From positions 1 to 34,644 of the forward strand of contig DATJSJ010000001.1 of the NCBI GenBank assembly GCA_035504175.1: a stretch of 34,644 nt of DNA, read 5' to 3'. The notes beneath the pieces are model-generated. The model did no database searches. It worked only from the letters and a program-made list of their open reading frames with translations, and was not told the origin of the DNA. The stretch is from DATJSJ01 sp035504175. Its GTDB lineage: Bacteria; Pseudomonadota; Alphaproteobacteria; Acetobacterales; Acetobacteraceae. The position numbers were made by a program, and so were the translations under genes. Numbering within the stretch: position 1 is the first letter of the stretch; every line of letters starts with the position of its first letter. This document shows, piece by piece, positions 15,504 through 26,656 of the stretch.

Positions 15504-16759
15504 TCATCCCGACCGGGCGAAGACCGTGACGCTCTCCAGGCGCGCCGACCACAGGAACTGGTCGATCGGCGTTACCGCCGCCAGGGCATAGCCGGCGGCA
15601 CGCAGCATGGCGGCATCGCGGGCGAGCGTCGCCGGGTTGCAGCTCACATAGATGACACGACCGACGCGGCTGGCGGCGATCTCCGCCACCTGCCGTGCGG
15701 CGCCGGCATGCGGCGGGTCAAGTACGACACAGGCGGCAGTGCCGAGTTCCCGCGCCGGCACCGGCATGCGCGCCAGGTCGCGGTGGCGCACCTCCACCCG
15801 CGTGCCCCCCGCCGCGCGCTGCAGCGCGGCATGCACCGCGCCATCGCCCTCATAAGTGGTGACCGCGGCGCGGAGAACGAGGGCGAAGCTGATCGTGCCG
15901 ATCCCGGCATAGAGTTCGATGATGCGGGCGCGCGATCCCATCCCTCCGGCAGTCCGGCCAGCACCGCCTGCACGATCGCCGCCTCGCCCTCGCGCGAGGC
16001 CTGCAGGAAGGCGCCCGGCGGCGGCGTGATTGTGACGCCGGCGAACCCGTGCGCGACCGGGCCGAGCTGGCAGACCGGCTCCGGCGCCTCGCCCGGCGCT
16101 GCCCAGGAGATGCGCGGGAGGCGGTGCGCCGCGGCGAAGCGAGCGAGGGCGGCGCGATCGGCGGCGGTGGGCGGCGCATCGGCGCGGAGCAACAGATCCG
16201 GGCCGCTGTCCAGCAGATTGATCAGAACGGACCCCTCGCGGCGCGGCCCCTGCAGCCCGGCGAGTACCGGTCGCAGCGGCGCGATCAGGGAGAACAGCGC
16301 CGGATGCAGCACCGGGCAGGATTCGAGGTCGATCACGCCCGCCTCCCGCGCCGGGTGCAGCCCCAGCGCCACGCCGGTGCGGCTGCGGCGGAACGCGAGC
16401 TCGGTGCGCCGCCGCGCTCCCGGCGGCGTGCGTGCCAGCGGCGCAATCGGAGGGTCGGGGAATCCGGCGCGGCGCAGCGCCTCCGTCAGCAGCCCGGCCT
16501 TCCACGCGGCATAGGACCGATCGTTCCAGTGCTGCAGCGCGCAGCCGCCGCAGGCGCCGAAATGCGGGCATGGCGGGGCGACACGGTCGGGCGCGGCGAC
16601 CAGCACCTGCTCCGCGATCCCGGACCAACCGGCGCCGCGCCGGGCTATCGGGCGGACGCTGACGCTTTCGCCGGGGATGGTGGCCGGAACATAGACCGGC
16701 GTTCCGTCAGGCAGGGTGGCGATGCCATCGCCCTCGGCGCCAATCCGCTCGACGCGCAC
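15504..16759 (-). pseudogene. TrmA/RlmC/RlmD-type 23S rRNA or tRNA (uracil-5-)-methyltransferase, frameshifted
   Basis: SAM-dependent RNA m5U methyltransferase family. The first part has a TRAM-like N-terminus (VERIGAEGDGIA), the 4Fe-4S cysteines in CPHFGACGGC plus CPVLH, and runs in one frame to VQAVLAGLPEGW near 15940. The SAM motif IIELYAGIGTISFA, DPP loop VVLDPPHAG and catalytic Cys in IYVSCNPATLARD follow in a second frame to the stop at 15504. A single missing base in the GC-rich stretch near 15926-15940 explains the switch. It is either a real inactivating mutation or a sequence error. All key residues are otherwise intact, which favours a recent event or error. The start is uncertain: GTG 16759 fits the family, while an open frame extends to a TTG at 16870. 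Confidence 0.85.
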
Positions 16760-16835
16760 GATCGCCGCGGCGGGTGGGGCCGAAGCCGGCGTGGCACCAG
16801 GCCGGCGGCGGCTGGCGAACCGCCGCCCTCCCGAC

Positions 16836-18034
16836 TCAGAAGGCGTTGAGCCCGGTCTGTGCGCGGCCAAGGATCAGCGCGTGCACGTCATGCGTGCCCT
16901 CGTACGTGTTCACCGCCTCCAGGTTCAGCACGTGGCGGATCACGTGGTACTCGTCGGCGATGCCGTTGCCGCCATGCATGTCCCGCGCGACGCGGGCGAT
17001 CTCCAGCGCCTTGCCGCAGGAATTGCGCTTGACCAGGCTGATCATCTCGGGGCTCGCCTGGCCGGCATCGAGCAGCCGCCCGACGCGAAGCGCCGCCTGC
17101 AGGCCGAGTGTGATCTCGGTCTGCATGTCGGCGAGCTTCTTCTGGATGAGCTGGGTCGCGGCGAGCGGCCGGCCGAAGGCGCGGCGCTCCATCGTGTAGG
17201 CGCGGGCGGCGTGCCAGCAGAACTCGGCGGCGCCGAGCGCGCCCCAGGCGATGCCGTAGCGCGCGGAATTGAGGCAGGTGAACGGGCCGCGCAGTCCGGT
17301 CACGCCCGGCAGCAGGTTCGCCTCGGGCACGAACACGTCCTGCAGCATGATCATGCCGGTGACGCTGGCGCGCAGGCTGAACTTGCCCTCGATCTTCGGC
17401 GTCTCCAGTCCGGCCATGCCGCGCTCGAGCAGGAAGCCGCGGATGTCGCCCGCGTCGTCGCGCGCCCAGACCAGGCAGAGATCGGCGACCGGCGCGTTGG
17501 TGATCCAGGTCTTGCTGCCGTTCAGCACGAAGCCGCCGCCGTCGACGCGGCGGGCACGGCTCTTCATCGCGCCGGGATCGGAGCCGGAATCGGGCTCGGT
17601 CAGGCCGAAGCAGCCGATGATGGCACCGGTGCGCAGCCCGGGCAGAAAGCGATCCTTCTGCGCCTGCGAGCCGAAACGGTGGATCGGCAGCATGACCAGC
17701 GAGGACTGCACCGAGAAGGCGCTGCGATAGCCGGAATCGACCCGCTCGACCTCGCGCGCGATCAGCCCGTAGGCGACCTGGCTGACGCCGGCGCAGCCAT
17801 ACCCGTGCAACGGCGCGCCGAGGAAGCCGAGCTCGCCCATCTCGGTCAGGATGGTGCGGTCGAAGCGCTCGTGCCGGTGCGCTTCCAGCACCCGGGGCAG
17901 CAGCCGCTCCTGGCAGTAGTCCCGCGCGAGGTCACGGATCGCGCGCTCTTCCTCCTCGAGCTGGTCATCGAGCCGCAAGGGATCGTCCCAGCGGAAGCGG
18001 CCGTCGGCAGTCGGCGGCGGCACGCCGTCGGGGG

Positions 18035-18038
<4 letters not shown>
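16836..18038 (-). CDS. gcdH: Glutaryl-CoA dehydrogenase (acyl-CoA dehydrogenase family)
   Basis: FAD enzyme that oxidises and decarboxylates glutaryl-CoA to crotonyl-CoA in lysine, tryptophan and aromatic breakdown. It has 400 residues. Family marks are CFGLTEPDSGSDPGAM in the FAD/substrate site, NGSKTWITNAPVADL, MERRAFGRPLAATQLIQKKLADM and DMHGGNGI. The C-terminal TYEGTHDVHALILGRAQTG carries the catalytic Glu and is very close to known GcdH. The GTG start at 18038 overlaps the stop of the upstream helicase gene (GTGA), so the two are co-translated. The methyltransferase gene follows downstream on the same strand. Identification as GcdH rather than a general acyl-CoA dehydrogenase is quite sure. 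Confidence 0.94.
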
Positions 18039-19576
<1,538 letters not shown>

Positions 19577-19728
19577 CGGGGGGTCCGTGCCAAGGGCACC
19601 GTCCGCCTGCGCGGTCTCGGCCGCCGGGGCGGTCGTTAATTCGTTCAAACGGCAGTCTCGATCTGATCGGGATGGAGTCGACGCGCCCAACAAGGCGCCA
19701 CGCGAGTACCCTCGCGCGCCATGATCGC

Positions 19729-19757
19729 CATATCTGGAAGCTGCGGCCAAAAGTCAA
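19729..19757 (-). promoter_or_regulatory. Probable sigma-70 promoter of the helicase-gcdH unit
   Basis: On the minus strand, TTGACT (19757-19752), a 17-base spacer, then GATATG (19734-19729). Transcription would begin near 19722, leaving a leader before the helicase start; DEAD-box helicase genes often have regulated leaders. This also argues against helicase starts upstream of 19722. The rest of the gap to the secreted-protein gene at 19972 holds no gene that I can see. It has only a poor GGAAC...AGTT pair at 19843-19868 on the plus strand. Confidence 0.5.
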
Positions 19758-19971
19758 GCGTGACCTGCACCGCCCGGCCCCGGCAGTTCGACATCGTTCG
19801 GATACAAAGCCACCCACAGGATCGCCGCGGTCGACGGCGGCCGGAACCCTCGGGGTTTGCGCGGAGTTGGCATCTGCAGAGGTGGCCGACCGTCGAGCAT
19901 CGTCAAGGGGCCGCCAGTCGATGGTGCTGTGGTCTGACCAGCGGCTCCGCGGATCGGGAGAGAGCAGTCCG

Positions 19972-20304
19972 ATGATCCATTCCCGCGCGTTTCGCCAACA
20001 AATCTGGCTTGCGGCGGCGGTGACGCTTTCGATGCTGGCGATCAGCGGGCCAGCCCGTGCCTGGTGGCGGGGCGGCTTCGTGGTGGGTGTCGCTCCGGTG
20101 CCGCTGTACCTCAAGCGCCCGGTCGTGTATGCGCCTCCCCCCGTCTTCGCACCGCCTGCGCCGCCGACCGCCTCGGTTCCGGCCGGGCAGGGATACCATT
20201 GCAGTGCTGGCTTCTATCAGTGTTATTTGCCGGGCCTGCAGCCGATCGGCAGCACCTGCACCTGTCCCGGTCTCGGCGCCCCGTCCTACGGCGCAGTCGA
20301 CTGA
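19972..20304 (+). CDS. Small secreted Pro-rich protein with four-Cys C-terminus
   Basis: It has 110 residues. The signal peptide is about residues 1-27 (hydrophobic LAAAVTLSMLAISG, then ARA before WW). A Pro/Val-rich extended segment follows (YAPPPVFAPPAPPTA). The end is a compact Cys-rich module, YHCSAGFYQCYLPG...TCTCPGLGAPSYG, with four cysteines that could form two disulfides in the periplasm or outside. I recall similar short proteins as hypothetical in Acetobacteraceae; no function is known to me. The ATG at 19972 has GGGAGAGAG upstream. It lies before a GH15 gene on the same strand, separated by hairpins. Confidence 0.75.
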   Translation: MIHSRAFRQQIWLAAAVTLSMLAISGPARAWWRGGFVVGVAPVPLYLKRPVVYAPPPVFAPPAPPTASVPAGQGYHCSAGFYQCYLPGLQPIGSTCTCPGLGAPSYGAVD

Positions 20305-20315
20305 GGGATGGGCCC

Positions 20316-20361
20316 CCGGGGCCTCAGGCCCCGGCGGGATCGGGCTGCAGCGCGGCCCGAT
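20316..20361 (+). terminator. Two tandem hairpins between secreted-protein and GH15 genes
   Basis: CCGGGGCCT, one base, AGGCCCCGG at 20316-20334 is a near-perfect palindrome starting 12 bp after the upstream stop. A second stem, ATCGGGC/GCCCGAT, spans 20339-20361. They could terminate or attenuate transcription before the GH15 gene, which starts at 20407. No T-run is present. Confidence 0.45.
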
Positions 20362-20406
20362 GGGCGGAGCCCCGGCTTTCCTTACCCATATCACCACTGG
20401 AACCTG

Positions 20407-22239
20407 ATGACCGAGCCAAGACGTCCGCTACCCATCGAGGACTATGCGCTGATCGGCGACGGTGCGACCGCGGCGCTGGTCGGCCGCAATGGCTCGATCG
20501 ACTGGCTGTGCTGGCCGCGCTTCGACAGCAGCGCCTGTTTCGCCGCGCTGCTGGGCGACTCCCGCAATGGCTGCTGGCGGATCGGTCCGGAGAACGAGGG
20601 TGCACAGGTCACCCGGCGCTATCGCGGCGACACGCTGGTGCTGGAGACGGTGTTCGAGAGCCATTCCGGCGCGGTGGCGGTGATCGACTTCATGCCGCCG
20701 ATGCGGTCGCCGAGCGGGATCGCCGCGAATTCCTCGGTGATCCGCATCGTCGAGGGCCGGCGCGGCCACGTGCCGATGCACATGGAGCTGGTGCTGCGCT
20801 TCGACTACGGCTCCGCGGTGCCCTGGGTGTCGCGCTTGCAGGAGGAACACGGAATTTCGGCGATCGTCGGCCCCGACCGGGTGGTGCTGCGCGGTCCGAT
20901 GCGGCTGCACGGGCGGCACATGGCGACGGTTGCGGATTTCACCGTCTCCGAGGGCCAGCGCCTGTCCTTCGTGATGACGCACGGCCCGTCGCATCTGCCC
21001 CTGCCGGCGGCGATCGATGCCGAGGCGGCGCTGCGGCAGACCGAGGATAGCTGGACCGGCTGGTCGGCGCGCTGCACGTATCGCGGCGAATGGGGCGAGG
21101 CGGTGCTGCGCTCGCTGATCACGCTCCGGGCGCTGGCCTACACGCCGACCGGTGGCCTGGTCGCCGCGCCGACCATGTCGCTGCCGGAAGAGCTGGGCGG
21201 CGAGCGCAACTGGGATTACCGCTATTGCTGGCTGCGCGACGCGACGCTGACGCTGCTGGCAATGATGGAGGCAGGGTACTACGACGAGGCCGCGTCCTGG
21301 CGCGACTGGCTGCATCGCGCCGTCGCCGGCAGTCCGGACCAGATCCAGATCATGTACGGGGTTGCCGGGGAGCGGCGCCTCGACGAATGGGAGGTGCCGT
21401 GGCTGGCGGGCTATCAGGGGGCACGCCCGGTCCGGATCGGCAATGCCGCCTCCAACCAGTTGCAGCTCGACGTCTATGGCGAGATCAACGACGCGCTGCA
21501 TCACGCGCGGTCCGGTCAGCTTGCTCCGGCACCGGAGAGCTGGACCATGCAGATTGCGCTCACCGATCATCTCGAGACGATCTGGGACCAGCCGGATGAG
21601 AGCATCTGGGAGGTGCGTGGCGGCCGGCGGCATTTCACCTTTTCCAAGGCGATGGCCTGGGTGGCGTTCGACCGCGCGGTGCGGGATGCGGAGACGTTCA
21701 AGCTGCCCGGCCCGCTGGATCGCTGGCGGGCGGTGCGCGACCGGATCCATGCGACGGTCTGCGAGAAGGGATACAACGCGGCGAAGCGCAGCTTTGTGCA
21801 GAGCTTCGGCTCCGAGGAGCTGGATGCGAGTCTGCTGCTGCTGCCGCTGGTCGGTTTCCTGCCGCATGACGATCCGCGCATCATCGCCACGGTTGCGGCG
21901 GTGGAACGCGAGCTGCTGGCCGACGGTTTCGTCCGGCGATACCGCACGGAGGCGGGGGCGGACGGGGTTGCGGGGCGCGAAGGCGTGTTCCTGGCGTGCA
22001 GCTTCTGGCTGGCCGATTGCATGTCGATGCAGGGGCGCGATGAGGAAGCACGACGGCTGTTCGAGCGATTGCTGGCGTTGCGCAACGATGTCGGCCTGCT
22101 GTCGGAGGAGTACGATCCGCGCGCCGGCCGGCTCGTGGGCAATTTCCCCCAAGCGTTCTCGCACGTGGCGCTGATCGGCACGGCGATGAATCTGAGCGAA
22201 GGGCATGCCGGTCCGGCCGAGCGCCGGCCGGCGGAGTAG
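20407..22239 (+). CDS. Glycoside hydrolase family 15 (trehalase/glucoamylase-like)
   Basis: Inverting alpha-glucosidase family enzyme of 610 residues. The N-terminal beta-sandwich of the TREH_N type starts with IEDYALIGDGATAALVGRNG and SIDWLCWPRFDS. The (alpha/alpha)6 catalytic barrel includes GGERNWDYRYCWLRDAT, where the Glu is the expected general acid, and near the C-terminus LLSEEYDPRAGRLVGNFPQAFSH, where the Glu is the expected base. There is no signal peptide, so it acts in the cytoplasm. Bacterial members of this layout hydrolyse trehalose or short alpha-glucans, and the sequence alone does not decide which. I chose the ATG at 20407, which begins the conserved domain. Confidence 0.93.
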   Translation: MTEPRRPLPIEDYALIGDGATAALVGRNGSIDWLCWPRFDSSACFAALLGDSRNGCWRIGPENEGAQVTRRYRGDTLVLETVFESHSGAVAVIDFMPPMRSPSGIAANSSVIRIVEGRRGHVPMHMELVLRFDYGSAVPWVSRLQEEHGISAIVGPDRVVLRGPMRLHGRHMATVADFTVSEGQRLSFVMTHGPSHLPLPAAIDAEAALRQTEDSWTGWSARCTYRGEWGEAVLRSLITLRALAYTPTGGLVAAPTMSLPEELGGERNWDYRYCWLRDATLTLLAMMEAGYYDEAASWRDWLHRAVAGSPDQIQIMYGVAGERRLDEWEVPWLAGYQGARPVRIGNAASNQLQLDVYGEINDALHHARSGQLAPAPESWTMQIALTDHLETIWDQPDESIWEVRGGRRHFTFSKAMAWVAFDRAVRDAETFKLPGPLDRWRAVRDRIHATVCEKGYNAAKRSFVQSFGSEELDASLLLLPLVGFLPHDDPRIIATVAAVERELLADGFVRRYRTEAGADGVAGREGVFLACSFWLADCMSMQGRDEEARRLFERLLALRNDVGLLSEEYDPRAGRLVGNFPQAFSHVALIGTAMNLSEGHAGPAERRPAE

Positions 22240-22412
22240 ATGGACGCCTCGGAACCGGAGCGGTGGATCGGCGCCGTGGCGGTTCCGGGGCGACGACCTC
22301 GGAACCCAATCGGTCACAATCCTAGTTTTCGCGGGCACGCTGATTGGCCGGACCGGTTTCGGTGCGGCCGTTGGCGTTGCGAGCAGGCGCGTCGGGGGCG
22401 CTGAGTCAAATC

Positions 22413-23546
22413 ATGGAACGCAAGGCGGCGGAGCGGTATGTGCGCGAGCTCTATCGTTTCGTCTTGCATCGCGACGCGCCCGGCGAGGCGGAGGTCGCGC
22501 ACTGGACCGAGCATCTGCTCGCCAATCCCAATCCGATCCGCCTGTTCCGCGCGTTCGCGACCAGTCGCGAGAACGCGGCACGGCTGGAGAAACTCGGTCG
22601 CCACCGCACGGAGTATCCGAACGGGCATTTCTATTCCCCCGTCGTCGACACGGAGGAAGTGCGCGCCCGATCAGATCGGATCTTCCAGCGCGGCGCGCCG
22701 GCCGGGGTTGATCTCGATCCCGAGGGACAGATTGCGCTGCTGCGCCGGCTTGCGCCGCATATCGGGGCGATGCCGTTCAGCGACGAGCCCGACGGGCGGC
22801 ACCGCTATTACTACAACAACACCAGCTTCAGTTTCGGCGACGCGGCGATCCACTGGGCCATGCTGGCGCTGCGCCGGCCGCAGCGGATCATCGAAGTCGG
22901 CGGTGGCTTCACCTCCGGCCTGGTGCTGGACGCGATCGAGCATCTGGGACTGGCCACCACCTGCACCTTCATCGATCCCTATCCCGAGCTGCTGCACAAG
23001 GTGGTCGGCACGCTCGACCCGAAGCACGAGGTGATCGCGAGCGCGGTGCAGGACGTCGATCCGAGCATCGTCGAGGTGCTTGGCCCGGGCGACCTGCTGT
23101 TCATCGATTCGACGCATGTGGTGAAGACCTGGAGCGACGTCGTCTTCGAGGTGACAGAGATGCTGCCGCGCGTCCGGCCCGGCGTGCTGATCCACTTCCA
23201 TGACTGTTTCTACCCGTTCGAGTACCCGGTCCGATGGGTGGTCGAGGACAACAAGTCCTGGAACGAGCTGTACCTGCTGCAGGCGTTCCTGATGTACAAC
23301 GCAGACTTCGTGGTGCGGTATTTCAACCACTACGTCGCCACCTGTCATGCCGAGGCGCTGCGGACGCTGGTCCCGGATGCGGCGGAGCGGATCCTGCTCA
23401 ACCCGGGTGGCGGGCTGTGGATGGAACGCGTCGACCACGCCGCCGTGCCGGGGGCGGCACAACCCGGCGGACCCGGCGCCGCGACGGAGGCGCCGGCGGG
23501 GCTGCGCTCACTGGCGCGGCGGATCCGCTTCGGCCGCGCCGGTTGA
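22413..23546 (+). CDS. DUF4214 domain - class I SAM methyltransferase protein
   Basis: It has 377 residues with two parts. Residues 1-60 are a DUF4214-like helical domain (AERYVRELYRFVLHRDAPGEAEVAHW), usually found in secreted, S-layer or glycan-linked proteins. From about 150 onward is a Methyltransf_24-like Rossmann domain: IIEVGGGFTSGLVLDAI (SAM loop), TFIDPYPE, DLLFIDSTHVVKTWSDV and VLIHFHDCFYPF. The last 35 residues are Ala/Gly-rich and basic. This kind of methyltransferase often sits in polysaccharide or glycan loci, but the substrate is unknown. The start is ATG 22413. The 173-bp gap from the GH15 gene shows no other gene. It converges on the RND operon with only 10 bp between stops. 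Confidence 0.82.
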   Translation: MERKAAERYVRELYRFVLHRDAPGEAEVAHWTEHLLANPNPIRLFRAFATSRENAARLEKLGRHRTEYPNGHFYSPVVDTEEVRARSDRIFQRGAPAGVDLDPEGQIALLRRLAPHIGAMPFSDEPDGRHRYYYNNTSFSFGDAAIHWAMLALRRPQRIIEVGGGFTSGLVLDAIEHLGLATTCTFIDPYPELLHKVVGTLDPKHEVIASAVQDVDPSIVEVLGPGDLLFIDSTHVVKTWSDVVFEVTEMLPRVRPGVLIHFHDCFYPFEYPVRWVVEDNKSWNELYLLQAFLMYNADFVVRYFNHYVATCHAEALRTLVPDAAERILLNPGGGLWMERVDHAAVPGAAQPGGPGAATEAPAGLRSLARRIRFGRAG

Positions 23547-23556
23547 GTGGTGGCGG

Positions 23557-26500
23557 CTATTCGGCGGGCACGACGATCGCCTCACGCCGGCCGCGCGCCA
23601 GACGCTCCAGCGCCAGGTAGACGACCGGCGTGGTGTAGAGCGTCAGCGCCTGGCTGACGATCAACCCGCCGACGATGGCGACGCCAAGCGGCTGGCGGTA
23701 CTCCGACCCGGTGCCGAAGGCGAGCGCGAGCGGCAGCGAGCCGAACAGGGCGGCCAGCGTGGTCATCAGGATCGGCCGGAAGCGCTCGAGGCAGGCCTCG
23801 CGGATCGCCTGACGCGGCGTGGCGCCATGGTCGCGTTCCGCCTCCAGCGCGAAATCGACCAGCATGATGGCGTTCTTTTTCACGATCCCCATCAGCAGCA
23901 CGATTCCGATGATCGACATCAGGGAGAGCTGGCCGCCGGTCACCAGAATTGCCAGCAGCGCGCCGAGCCCCGCCGACGGCAGGGTGGAGAGAATGGTCAG
24001 CGGGTGGATCAGGCTCTCGTACAGCACACCAAGCACGATGTAGATCGCGAGCAGCGCGGCGCCGATCAGCATCGGCTCGGTCTTCAGCGAGTCCTGCAGG
24101 TATTTCGCGTTGCCGGCGAATTCCCAGCGCACCGTGTCCGGCATGCCGAGCGCGCGGGCGGTGTCCTGCAGGATCGTCTCAGCGCTGCCCAGCGCCTCGC
24201 CCGGGGCGAGGTTGAAGCTCAGGGTCGCGGCCGGGAACTGGCCCTGATGACGGACCGAGAGCGGCGCCGAGGACGGCTCGAAATGCGCCACCGCGGCAAG
24301 CGGCACCTGCGTGCCGTTGCTGGCGCCGACATAGATATGGTTCAGCATCGAGGGATCGGTCTGCAGCGCCGGCGCCGCCTCCAGCACGACCTTGTACTGG
24401 TTGCGTTCAGTGTAGATGGTGGAGATCTGTCGCTGCGAGAAGGCGTTGTTCAGCGCATCGTCAATGTCGCTGACGGCGACGTGAAGCCGGGCGGCGGCGG
24501 CGCGGTCGATCTCGACATTGGTCTGCGGACCGGCGCGGTCCTGGTCGCTGCTGACATCCTCGATCCCCGGCGTCGCCTGCAGCTTGCGCTCGAGGCGCTG
24601 CGACCAGGTGCGCAGCTCCTGCAAATTCTCGTCGAGCAGCACGAACTCGAACTGCGCGCCGCCGGTGCGGCCGCCGGCGCGCAGATCCTGGGCGGAGAAC
24701 AGCACGGTCTGCACGCCGCCGATGCGGGCGAGCGGCTTGCGCAGCCGGGCGATCACGCCCTCGGACGAGATGTGGCGCTCGTCGAGCGGTTTGAGCTGGA
24801 TGGTGAGCTGCCCCCGGTTCAGCGATGACCAGCCGGTCGAGACGCCGATCGTGGAGGCGACGCTGGCGACCGCCGGATCGCGCAGGATGATGTTTACCAC
24901 CGCCTCCTGCCGCTGCGACATCGCCGCGAAGGAGATGTCGGGCGAGGCAAGCGTCGATCCCATGATCAGCCCGGTATCCTCGATCGGCAGGAAGCCCTTT
25001 GGTACGATCGTATAGAGCCAGACCGTGGCGACCACCGTGCCGAGCGTGACCAGCAGCATCAGTCGCGGCCAGCCGAGCGCCCAGTCCAGCGTGCGGGTGT
25101 AGATCGCGGCATTGAGCCGCAGCCCGCGCTCGATCAGCCGGTCGATCCGGCCCCAGATTCCGGCTGGCGGCGCGAGCGATCGCATGAACCGGCCGCAGAT
25201 CATCGGCGTGAGCGTCAGCGACACGACGGCCGAGACGGCGATCGCCATGGTCAGCGTCATGGCGAACTCGTGGAACAGCCGGCCCATGATCCCGCCCATG
25301 AAGATCAGGGGGATGAACACGGCGACCAGCGAGACGCTGATCGAGAACACGGTGAATCCGATCTGCCGCGAACCTTCGAGAGCCGCAGCGAGCGGTCGCT
25401 TTCCCATCTCCAGGTGACGGAAGATGTTCTCGATCATGACGATCGCATCGTCGACCACGAAGCCGACCGAAATCGTCAGCGCCATCAGCGAGAAATTGTC
25501 GAGGCTGTAGCCGCAGAACCACATCCCGGCCAGCGTGCCGGCGATCGACAGCGGCACCGTGACGGCGGCCGCGACGGTCGGCACGACCCGGCGCAGAAAC
25601 AGCGCGACCACCAGCAGCACGAGCGTCACGGTGATCAGCATCGTGTACTGCACGTCATCGACCGAGGCGCGGATCGTGCCGGTGCGATCGGAGATCACCG
25701 AGAGCTTCATGTCCGACGGCATCCAGGACCGCAGCAGCGGCAGGATGGCGCCGATGCGGTTGGTGGTCTCGATCACGTTGGCGCCGACCGACTTCGTGAT
25801 CGTGAGCAGGATCGCGGGCTGCTTGCCGTCCCAGGCGGCAAGACGCGTGTTGGCGACGCCGTTGACGACGCTCGCGACGTCGGAGAGCCGCAACATGGCG
25901 CCGTCGACGGATTTCAGGATCAGCGGCCGGTACTGGCTCGCTTCCGAGATCTGGCCGTTGATGCCGATGCTTTCGGCCCGATCCGGCCCCTGGAAGCCGC
26001 CGGTCGGCTGCGTCACGTTGGCCGAGCGGATGGTGTTGTACACGTCCTCGGCCGAGAGCCCGGTCGCCGCCAGCGCGACGGGATCGAGCCGCACCCGCAC
26101 GGCCGGCTTCTCCGCGCCGTTGATGGTGACCTGGCTGACGCCTTCGACCTGCGACAGCCGCTGGCCCAGGATGCTGTCGGCGACGTCATAGATCTGTGCC
26201 GTGGAAAGCCTGTCGGAGGTCAGCGCCAGCGTCATGATCGGCGCTTCCGCCGGGTTGAACTTGCGATAGGTGGGCGGCGAGGGCAGGTCGGATGGCAGGT
26301 CGGCGGAAGCGGCATTGATCGCCGCCTGCACGTCATGCGCGGCGCCGTCGATGTTGCGGTCGACGTCGAACTGCACGATGACGCTGGTCGCACCGGTGGA
26401 GTTGATCGAGGTGATCTCGGTGACGCCGGCGATCTCGCCGAGGCGGCGCTCGAGCGGGGCGGCGATCGAGGTCGCCATAGTCTGCGGATCGGCGCCGGGC

Positions 26501-26652
26501 CGGTTCGCCATCACCACGATGGTCGGGATGTCGACGCTGGGCAGCGCCGCGACCGGCAGGAAGCGGTAGGCGACCGCGCCGGCGAGCAGCAGGCCGAGCG
26601 AGAGCAGGACGGTGGCGATCGGCCGCAGGATCGCCGGAGCGGAGAAGCCCAT
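23557..26652 (-). CDS. mdtC: RND efflux permease, MdtC-like
   Basis: Inner-membrane proton-driven pump subunit of the HAE-1 RND family, 1031 residues, the normal length. TM1 starts right after the N-terminus (RPIATVLLSLGLLLAG). Two large periplasmic loops lie between TM1-2 and TM7-8. TM4 has the proton-relay pair in GFVVDDAIVMIENIFRH, and TM10 has the lysine in LMGIVKKNAIMLVDFALEAERD. It most resembles the second of the two distinct permeases in MdtABC systems, where MdtB2-MdtC trimers expel bile salts, novobiocin and other drugs. It starts 4 bp after the mdtB-like stop and is the last gene of the seven-gene operon. Confidence 0.93.
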   Translation of the reverse strand: MGFSAPAILRPIATVLLSLGLLLAGAVAYRFLPVAALPSVDIPTIVVMANRPGADPQTMATSIAAPLERRLGEIAGVTEITSINSTGATSVIVQFDVDRNIDGAAHDVQAAINAASADLPSDLPSPPTYRKFNPAEAPIMTLALTSDRLSTAQIYDVADSILGQRLSQVEGVSQVTINGAEKPAVRVRLDPVALAATGLSAEDVYNTIRSANVTQPTGGFQGPDRAESIGINGQISEASQYRPLILKSVDGAMLRLSDVASVVNGVANTRLAAWDGKQPAILLTITKSVGANVIETTNRIGAILPLLRSWMPSDMKLSVISDRTGTIRASVDDVQYTMLITVTLVLLVVALFLRRVVPTVAAAVTVPLSIAGTLAGMWFCGYSLDNFSLMALTISVGFVVDDAIVMIENIFRHLEMGKRPLAAALEGSRQIGFTVFSISVSLVAVFIPLIFMGGIMGRLFHEFAMTLTMAIAVSAVVSLTLTPMICGRFMRSLAPPAGIWGRIDRLIERGLRLNAAIYTRTLDWALGWPRLMLLVTLGTVVATVWLYTIVPKGFLPIEDTGLIMGSTLASPDISFAAMSQRQEAVVNIILRDPAVASVASTIGVSTGWSSLNRGQLTIQLKPLDERHISSEGVIARLRKPLARIGGVQTVLFSAQDLRAGGRTGGAQFEFVLLDENLQELRTWSQRLERKLQATPGIEDVSSDQDRAGPQTNVEIDRAAAARLHVAVSDIDDALNNAFSQRQISTIYTERNQYKVVLEAAPALQTDPSMLNHIYVGASNGTQVPLAAVAHFEPSSAPLSVRHQGQFPAATLSFNLAPGEALGSAETILQDTARALGMPDTVRWEFAGNAKYLQDSLKTEPMLIGAALLAIYIVLGVLYESLIHPLTILSTLPSAGLGALLAILVTGGQLSLMSIIGIVLLMGIVKKNAIMLVDFALEAERDHGATPRQAIREACLERFRPILMTTLAALFGSLPLALAFGTGSEYRQPLGVAIVGGLIVSQALTLYTTPVVYLALERLARGRREAIVVPAE

Positions 26653-26656
26653 GGCG

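Noticed and set aside
15926..15940. Programmed ribosomal frameshift in the methyltransferase
   Set aside because: There is no slippery heptamer or obvious stimulatory structure, and the family is not known for recoding; a mutation or sequence error is simpler.
20428..22338. 636-residue open frame antisense to the GH15 gene
   Set aside because: It shadows a GH15 coding region with catalytic motifs and shows no protein-like features.
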